Positions 57,266 through 64,000 of a stretch of 64,000 nt of DNA are shown here, one piece after another. Source of the DNA: Rhyacophila brunnea (taxonomy: Eukaryota > Arthropoda > Insecta > Trichoptera > Rhyacophilidae). The notes under the pieces are model-generated. The model searched no databases and was not told where the DNA came from. It saw nothing but the letters and a program-made list of their open reading frames with translations. Numbering within the stretch: position 1 is the stretch's first letter; the number at the start of each line of letters is the position of its first letter. The stretch is from assembly GCA_022495005.1 (NCBI GenBank), contig JAGYXB010001763.1, positions 1-64,000 on the forward strand. The letters are read 5' to 3'. Position numbers and translations under genes: made by a program.

Positions 57266-57900
57266 TTGAAAGAAATGTGTGCCTGCCCTTGGTGGACACC
57301 TGCCATTTTCACTGCCAGGTCTATGAGCGAATAGTAAAATTTTAATTCGCTTTCAACGTCAGAGTTTTGTACGTTGCAGATACACTTTCTCATTAGAAAA
57401 TTGTATGATGATTTTTGGGCCATATAGTAATGAATAATAAATACATACTGACAAATCGATCACATTCCGTTATATTGCGGTATTGAATGGAAATTCTTCA
57501 TGGAGTAGGTACAATATAAGAGATTAAATATAACGTATTCTATCGTGTACGACAGGTTCTTAAACTTATTTTACCCGTGACCGTTTTTCTGAAAATAAAA
57601 TATTTAGTGACATTTTATTTTGCATGACGCACTGAAGCACACTTTAATAATTATTTTCACTGCACAGTTTCTCTTGCCCATCTATCTTTTATGTAAAATT
57701 TAATTAACCATTATCATTACAAGGTATGACACCATCCATCAATGAAGAGCATCCTATAATATTTTCCAAATCAAATAAGTTTCCCAAGCTAAACATTCAT
57801 TAATCCACACACAAGTAATATCGAAATCTAATACATAATGATTTCGGAGAAAAATATTGAATATTTAATCTCTTTTAATTTTGAGTGATTTTATTATATA
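57266..57900. other. No feature recognised
   Basis: No repeat or coding region supported. Confidence 0.35.
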
Positions 57901-57903
57901 AAA

Positions 57904-57956
57904 ACCTTCATCCAGCAGTGAATCGACTTCCGCTAGGCGATTATGATGATAATGAA
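57904..57956 (+). pseudogene. LINE 3' terminus with GAT-type tail
   Basis: CCTTCATCCAGCAGTGAATCGA, then CTTCCGCTAGGCGATTATGATGATAATG, parallels the ending of the GAT-tailed LINE copies (FIQQW…). Only the last 50 bp are present. Confidence 0.6.
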
Positions 57957-58042
57957 TTAATAATTTAAATACAGAAAAAAAATATTTAATACTAATTCTA
58001 TACAATTCAATAACGGTTATGATTAATTTCTTCCACTTAGAG

Positions 58043-58584
58043 CAGTGATTACTAACACAAAGACCAATTGTGTTGCATTCAGAAAATTTGTGGCGTCATA
58101 TTGTTAACGCGAAGATCTCTTCACTTGGATTGTTCGACAGTTTTATATTACTTACTACAATTTTTAATTTTGCCTCTACGCGCTCCTCTCTGCCATGGGT
58201 AGTCATTTGTACATTTGAGTGCATGGCGACATCAGCCTTGGGTAACTCAGCAGCTAAAACATTCCCAATTATAAAAAAAATGATGCTTCACATACAAAGG
58301 TGTGGTGCGGGATGGACGTGGTTTGTTTACCATTAACTTCAATGTTCAAAAATCACATTGGCCTCCCGATTAATTTTAAACAATTTGGACATAATGTTAA
58401 AATAATTTATGTGTCTAATAAAATATTACAAACTATTCTTATATTTTTTCTGAAGTATTTAGTAGTTAATTATTATTATTACTCGTATATTTCGCAATTT
58501 ATCTATCGATGCCTTAATAATAATTATCATTCAGATCTTTACAAAATGTTTAGGGTTTCACAAAAAAACTGTTGAAAACCACTG
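58043..58584. mobile_element. Non-autonomous hAT element, 542 bp
   Basis: Left end CAGTGATTACTAAC and right end GTTGAAAACCACTG are an imperfect inverted pair of the common hAT type (CAGTGGTTCTCAAC). The 8-bp flanks ACTTAGAG (58035-58042) and ACATTGAG (58585-58592) agree at 6 of 8 positions, consistent with an aged duplication. ORFs inside (58070-58336, 58300-58575) show no transposase motif. Confidence 0.7.
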
Positions 58585-58971
58585 ACATTGAGGATAATTT
58601 TTATTTGCCATTGTTATTTTTATATTTATTTTAATTAATATCTATCATCCGGTCAAGAATTGTTTGTTAACACCGTAAAAGAGATTTATATAAATAAAAT
58701 TATCTCATTACAACCCCCCGATCACTTACGCGACCCTTTGTTTAAGTATCATAGTGATATGAGCACAATACATAGAACGTGGTGAGCAGGTATTGTAAAT
58801 AACCATTAACATTACATTATTAAGGAGAGAGGCCGCAACACAAAAAAAGCTCGCAACTCTTTCACTCAATTTATTTCGTATATGGCAATGATTAACATAT
58901 AGTAGACACGCCACTTGCATTAGGAGCCAAATGTACGAGGCTACGTACATAAAAATATCTACCATGTAGAG

Positions 58972-59035
58972 CAGCGGTTTCTATCCCGTGGTTCGCGAGC
59001 CTTTTGGGATTCAAATAATCGCTTATGGTTTTCAT
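58972..59035 (+). repeat. Isolated hAT left end
   Basis: CAGCGGTTTCTATCCCGTGG then TTCGCGAGCCTTTTGGG matches the usual left end of hAT-derived elements (CAGnGGTTCTCAAnCTGTGGTTCGCG…). No matching right end was found downstream, so the copy is truncated. Confidence 0.55.
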
Positions 59036-59279
59036 TTGTAAAAACATCGAAGCGACGAGCATAATTATTATTATGTTATAATCTATTATAGAATAAGGTA
59101 CATTATGGCGTTGTAAACCTGCAAAATAAACCAGTGTAAATAACATTATCGGATATTCTCGATAATTATTTAAATAATTTTAATTTATCATTATTTACAT
59201 ACGCAACGATGTAAGCTTTGGATAATAAATAGATTTGTTTGTGAAATTTATTAAGATTTTTTTTTGACCATCTTAGATC

Positions 59280-59878
59280 TTAAGGGGGAACATGCTCAAC
59301 GTAGGTCAAAATGGAGCTTTTGTTCTATTTTCAACATTTGATGACTGCATAAAGTATTTTTATTACATAAAATAGTATTCTTTTAAACCTCTCACTCTAA
59401 TGTTTCAGAATATAGTCATATTTCAGTACGTCCATGTGACGTGGTGTTAAGATTTTTTATATGTATTTATTTTTAAAAGCATTTATAAAACCATTAGAAA
59501 AATTTATTTCGACATTATTATAGTGAAATATTTACAATAAAAAATTATATTGATAATCTCTGTGATCCCAAATTTTACAAGAATTAGGCATTTTATTATT
59601 CAAAAAACGGGCAAGAGTAACACATTTGAAGATAATTCTAAAGATACTCATAAGCTATATCTTTGACCATTTAAGTGTGATAAATATCCTACGAATAATG
59701 ATTGCTTTATAATAATTATTGACCTAAGAATAAGGTAGTGTTTTTTTTATACGCCATTTCTTTTGGCATTCCCCAGTGGTTAAGCTACAACATACGGCCG
59801 TAGCCATAAATTGACAAACTATAATTGAAGTAGGGAGTAAAATGATGTTAACGCGCGTGTTTGAACATGTACCGTTAA
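59280..59878. mobile_element. Family P element, copy 4, TTAA on both sides
   Basis: TTAA at 59280-59283 and 59875-59878. Left GGGGGAACATGCTCAACGTAGG; right, inverted, CGGTACATGTTC. It lacks about 90 bp present in the other copies (from ACCATGATCC to TATTTTAAA). The rest of the body, GATTTTTTA…GCCATTTCTTTTGGCATTCC…CATACGGCCGTAGCC, is well conserved. Confidence 0.8.
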
Positions 59879-59924
59879 AAAAAATCGGTTAATTTAGGTT
59901 AGGTATCGTTTTTTTATTATTTTT

Positions 59925-60065
59925 AAATGCTTGTTAGCCAATCTCTCAAACTGTTAGAGCTCGGGATCCAAACACAACAAAATGGGTTTTCCAGTCTCCG
60001 AATTCAAACCTGTGACCAATAACTGCAGAATCTAACACTCAACCACTTTCACATATTTGTTCTTA
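59925..60065 (-). repeat. tRNA-derived SINE fragment, diverged
   Basis: Minus strand: GAAAGTGGTTGAGTGTTAGA (A-box region), then CACAGGTTTGAATTCGGAGA (B-box-like), a GTTGTGTTTGGATCC segment and CAGTTTGAGAGATTGGCTAAC, corresponding in order to the main SINE body. Heavily diverged. Confidence 0.5.
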
Positions 60066-60753
60066 TTGACGAGCAGGGATGGTTTTCCGAAGATCGCAGA
60101 AGGCACTTTTTACGTCATAAGTTGTAAACATTAATTATACAGAAATGTATTTTTCATAATCTACATTTTTTTAATTTGCAAAATCATTATAACATAACTC
60201 CATTACTGTGTTTTACTACTCGGTGGTGGTTTTGACGGAGAATTTTGAACATTTCACCATGAACACTACTACCATTAACGTGTTAAATAGTATCCAAAAA
60301 ATAAAAGGGCCCTTATAAAAGTTCTTATCCATAAACGTGTCCTATTTACGTAAATTTCATCTTTCGTAAACAAATAAACACAATTGTAATGTGGTTGAAG
60401 AATGAACTCTACCTACATTGCATTAAGAGTCAATGTTGCCTATCTATGCATCGTATTTTATCTTTTAACAGGTCTACAGATATCAGCCAAATGTTAGTAA
60501 GTATAAAAATATATACAATATATAGTTGAAAATAAGTGCATTACAACAAGAAAATATGATTAATTTTGACTTATTTACAAAAGTATCCATTTTAATATTA
60601 AGATTTTTACGTGACTGAGAATCCTGATAGTATTATAATGGGTAGATAATTTTACTATACTTTTGGATTCTGGCTAGGTATCGTGAACGTTTTCTATTTA
60701 ATCGAACAGTTCTCCCCAGTGAATTGATGATATTTGTTCGAATATAATAAGTA
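60066..60753. other. No feature recognised
   Basis: AT-rich spacer, no supported ORF or element end. Confidence 0.35.
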
Positions 60754-61016
60754 CCCCGTTTACACGTGCATGGATTTACTGTGCACAGTAAGTAAATGTA
60801 TGGGGAAACATATTGTATTATCCTACAGTTGGCAAAACTGCGTGCATGAATCAAACAAGTTTGTAAGCTTCTGTATTGTGCTGATTTTTTATGCGCAAGT
60901 AAGATCTGCGCCTGCGTAGTAGAACGATAATGGCGAACCTGCCGGTAAAAAAACGAACTACTCATTTTGAAGTTAACCGATTTTCAATACGTCCTGTGAA
61001 AGAAGTATAAAATGAC
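60754..61016. mobile_element. Inverted-repeat element family T, copy 2 (empty-site copy)
   Basis: CCCCGTTTACACGTGCATGG…TTTACTGTGCACAGTAA, CGTGCATGAATCAAACAAGT, then GCAAGTAAGATCTGCGCCTG and GCGAACCTGCCGGTAAAAAA follow copy 1 without its 247-bp insert. The right end beyond about 61016 is missing. Confidence 0.8.
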
Positions 61017-62085
61017 ATGTAAATATTGTATGAACATTTTAAATATTATTTTTATTTATTTACAGAATAATTACTCGTTCCAAAGTTAGTTATCTTCATA
61101 TTACAAGATATTTATAAAAAAAAATCACCAGTCGTATACAAGAAAACAATTATAAATTTAAATGGTGAAATAAAATGCCATTGTAACTGTTACAAAATCA
61201 AAGCTTATTGGTTCAAATAAAATCTAGATTCTAAAAATAAACTATTTAAACAAGATCATTAATCAACAAAATTCGACCTTTTTAATTGAAACTACTTATG
61301 TCAAGAAATTTAAAAATCGATCACTTGTGCGAATGAACCGAATAAGGGGAGTATTATATGAAAATGATGGAAAGCTCGTATATATGTATATACAATCTCG
61401 GGTTATGATACGGAATTCAATTTATTAACTTTATTAATCAACTAAATAACCATGACGTCGAGATAGAAATAAATTAACAATCATTAGGTATTGAAAAGCA
61501 AAATGGCAGCAAACATTCCCATTGGTAGAACGTAAGATGAATAATATTATTTTAATAGAACAAAGAAGCCCACAGTGGGAATAGGGTAACATGATTATAT
61601 TAAAACAGGGTTTTGTTCTCTGTTGTGAATATTTAACATTTTATCTTGATTAATTTTAGAGAAAGGATATCTCACGGGGTTATCCTATGCAAGCACATTT
61701 TCTGTTTGTTTTGGAATACACTGTATTATTCATTTTATTAATACTGGGTGTTGCATAAATCATTTGATTTATATTAAACTTTTCATGGCATCTCTTACTT
61801 AACGTAGGTACCTATGTATTTTCTTACGTAACGATCTTAAACAAAGGTCGTCGTTCAGCAATAGATTAATTTTAACTAACACTTTAACTATATTATTATT
61901 TACTAACCATACTTGAAGATTGACACGCATGGATAGTATTAATAAATTGCAAATTACAAATACCCATCTACTGTTGATACAGTTGAGACGTTTCTTAGGG
62001 GCGGTTCAAACCCACAGTGTGTTGCAGTGTTGCAGATGCTTCATTATTATTGATTAATTTAATAAAACGAAAAAAAAATGTGCTC
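61017..62085. other. No feature recognised
   Basis: No coding region or repeat supported; AT-rich. Confidence 0.4.
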
Positions 62086-62181
62086 ATTCCACTTTTTTAT
62101 TTAATAAATTTGGACCGGTTTCGTCCGCCTCAAAGTCTCAAGTCAAAACCGGTCCAAATTTATGAAATAAAAAAGTGGAAT
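62086..62181. repeat. Hairpin with 36-bp arms ending in GGACCGGTTT
   Basis: ATTCCACTTTTTTATTTAAT…TTTGGACCGGTTT at 62086-62121 faces its inverted copy at 62146-62181, with a 24-bp loop. It abuts the LINE fragment starting at about 62197. The arm core is shared with the inverted repeat near 32020-32092. Confidence 0.85.
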
Positions 62182-62196
62182 AAGTACAAAAAAATT

Positions 62197-63240
62197 GCGA
62201 ACTCTTACAGGAGAAAGGCATCGATGCAAGAGACATTCAACCGATAGCTAACTTATATTGGAAACAAACAGCAAATATTAAGATCGAAAACGAAATCAGT
62301 GGAGAGGTAAAAATTCGTCGCGGTCTACGACAGGGGTGTATATTGTCACCTCTGCTATTTAACCAGTACTCAGAAGCCATTTTCAAGGAAGCCCGACAAG
62401 GTGAATCACTGGGTATTTTGGTTAATGGGGAACATATTAACAATATACGATATGCCGATGATACTGTGCTGATTGCTGATAGCTTAAAGAGTTTACATCA
62501 ACTGGTAGAAAGGGTTTTAATGAGGTCAGTAATTCTTATGGTTTAAAAATGAACCTCAAGAAAACAAAATTATTACTAGTATTAAAAATAGCGACACCAG
62601 ACACCAACACAAATTTTGACAGGTGAACAGCGAACCAATCGAACGTGTGATCCATTCTAAATATTTAGGTACATGGGTCAACGAGAAATAGGACCAGTCT
62701 CAGAAAAGAAAAACTAGAATTGAGATCGCAAGGAGTGCCTTTCTCAAAATGAGACACCTCCTTAGCAATTGAGACCTTAACCTGGGTCTGAAACTACGTA
62801 TGGCACGTTGTTATGTTCTCTCAATTCTTTTCTATGGTATGGAAGTATGGACGCTAAACCAAAAGATGTCACGGATACTTGAAGCTTTCGAGATGTGGCT
62901 GTATAGACGCATCCTCAAAATTCCTTAAACTGCCCGGGTGACAAATGTTGAAGTTCTCAATCGAATAGGGAAGGACCAAGAAGTTCTACGTAGTATCAAA
63001 CCCAGGAAACTACAGTACCTTGGCCACATTATGAGAAGACGAAAGTACAGTATTCCCCAACTTTTCATTCAACGAAAGATTAAAGGTAAGCGTAGCGGAG
63101 GACGGCGCCGCATTTCGTGGCTTAGAACCTCCGTGATTGGTACGAGTGCAGCTCCACTGAACTTTTTCGGGTAGCAGACGACAAAGTTAAGATCGCATGG
63201 TGGCCGACCTCCGCTAGGGGATGGCACAACAAGAAGAAGA
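62197..63240 (+). pseudogene. LINE reverse transcriptase, 5'-truncated and decayed
   Basis: Reads EKGIDARDIQPIANLYWKQ, RRGLRQGCILSPLLFN (the motif before the active site) and IRYADDTVLIADS with the catalytic YADD. Then, after a frameshift at about 62515, SYGLKMNLKKTKL, SKYLGTWV, a TAG near 62688, SILFYGMEVWTLNQKM, FEMWLYRRILKIP followed by a stop, KLQYLGHIMRRRKYS and GKRSGGRRRISWL. The order matches the 19.7-kb LINE but the sequence is another, older family. It ends with GGATGGCACAACAAGAAGAAGAA at about 63219-63241. The endonuclease and first RT blocks are missing. Confidence 0.9.
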
Positions 63241-63286
63241 ATTATTTCTTGAGGAGCTGAACATTAAGTCTACGTGCAAGAACGTA

Positions 63287-63439
63287 GCGGTCGGGCCGGT
63301 GACGGCGCCGCAGCAGCGTGCACAACTCAAACGTATAACCGTGTGTGAAATGTTCGTAGACAGTGTCTTTTTTATGCATATAACACACGGTTATACATTT
63401 TAGTTGTACACACCGCTGCCGTACCGCTGCCCGACCGTC
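63287..63439. mobile_element. GC-rich foldback element, 153 bp
   Basis: Left arm GCGGTCGGGCCGGTGACGGC…GCACAACTCAAACGTATAAC…CGTGTGT and right arm its inverted diverged copy ending GCTGCCCGACCGTC; arms are about 60 nt. The arms are much more GC-rich than the surroundings. It begins about 45 bp after the LINE tail. No target duplication was found. Confidence 0.75.
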
Positions 63440-64000
63440 ACTGTGGCCAAGCGCTACAGGTATGTAACCAAGTTAAATAAATCGGCTTCAAAGCTAAATA
63501 TGTGTTTGTAAATTCAACAAAACCACGTTTCACATTCTGTAAACGAGTGTTTTCCCAAATGATCTATGACATGACTACACTTCGAAGGTAATATATTTAG
63601 ATACATCTTCTTTATTTTTATTAAGACTAATCCCACTTCTCATTGACCAACGTTCCTAAATATTTATATTGGGTCACGCGTTCAAATTCTTCAATGTTAA
63701 TAATGAAACTTCTGCTTCGTTTATTGTTCTTTAATGTATACTTTCATAAATTTGGTATATATTGTAGGTATATTTGATTAATAAAAATAATATGGTCAAT
63801 AATTACTTTATTAATTTAGTACGTCAACATTATATTATTATACAAGAGGTCATTTTTTATCTTTTAATTACACTTATCCTTATACTAATATGATTATGAC
63901 AAATACCAAGAATCTGATACTTAAATTTTATTTAATAGGTTGAACTAAGAAAATTCACATCCATCTCCAATCAATTTGATATTTGAATGTTTCTAGAACA
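63440..64000. other. Spacer with a SINE scrap
   Basis: TTTAATAGGTTGAACTAAG…TTCACATCCATCTCC at about 63934-63968 matches the SINE body segment TAATAGGTTGAGCAAG…TGACATCCATTTCTC. Nothing else was recognised. Confidence 0.4.

Noticed and set aside
60633..60965. 110-codon minus-strand ORF
   Set aside because: It is largely the antisense of family T element copy 2 and is not conserved as a frame in copy 1.
1..64000. CRISPR arrays, defence islands, phage or bacterial operons
   Set aside because: No regularly spaced repeats, no ribosome binding sites, no long adjacent genes; all context is animal transposon debris.

Overview
This is AT-rich eukaryotic (animal) DNA. It has no operons and no dense coding, and almost everything recognisable is a dead or non-autonomous transposable element. 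The mixture of tRNA-derived SINEs, 5'-truncated LINE pieces, mariner, Tigger/pogo, piggyBac, hAT and Helitron relics, plus an internal run of TTAGG units (the usual arthropod telomere motif), suggests an insect, perhaps a hemipteran. The species-level guess is inference. No prokaryotic-style system, CRISPR array or rRNA gene is visible.

Layout. 1-4.1 kb has no gene. 4.1-5.6 kb is a nest: a LINE fragment split by a 900-bp Tigger/pogo element with TA target duplications, which itself carries a MITE-like repeat also present just upstream. 7.0-8.1 kb has an 818-bp element with 31-bp perfect terminal inverted repeats, then a SINE. 11.1-11.9 kb is the first copy of a TTAA-flanked family seen again at 30.4-31.5 and 59.3-59.9 kb. 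14.9 kb is a small inverted-repeat element. 17.8-23.2 kb carries four LINE remnants, including a 262-codon open reverse-transcriptase fragment. 24.35-25.0 kb is a MITE with a second MITE inside it; a shorter copy at 60.75 kb lacks the insert. 27.6-28.9 kb is a piggyBac transposase pseudogene. 29.8-36.6 kb holds SINEs, TTAA elements and an inverted-repeat element. 37.4-37.9 kb is the best candidate for a host gene (minus strand, one clear small intron, poly-A signal). 39.7-41.6 kb holds LINE tails and a SINE. 42.25 kb is a neat 246-bp MITE. 43.28-46.34 kb contains a Helitron with a decayed Rep-helicase and a second Helitron 5' end. 48.76-50.62 kb has a hAT-like and a non-autonomous Helitron. 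52.2-53.5 kb is a nearly complete mariner with three coding lesions, and 54.9-55.3 kb an internally deleted one. 57-63.5 kb holds LINE pieces, hAT ends, SINEs and hairpin elements.

The elements mostly read as a record of insertion and decay rather than genes acting together. Autonomous relics are present for several classes that also have non-autonomous copies here (Helitron, mariner, piggyBac, LINE/SINE), but whether any mobilised the others cannot be decided from this window. Long stretches between elements show nothing I can support as coding.
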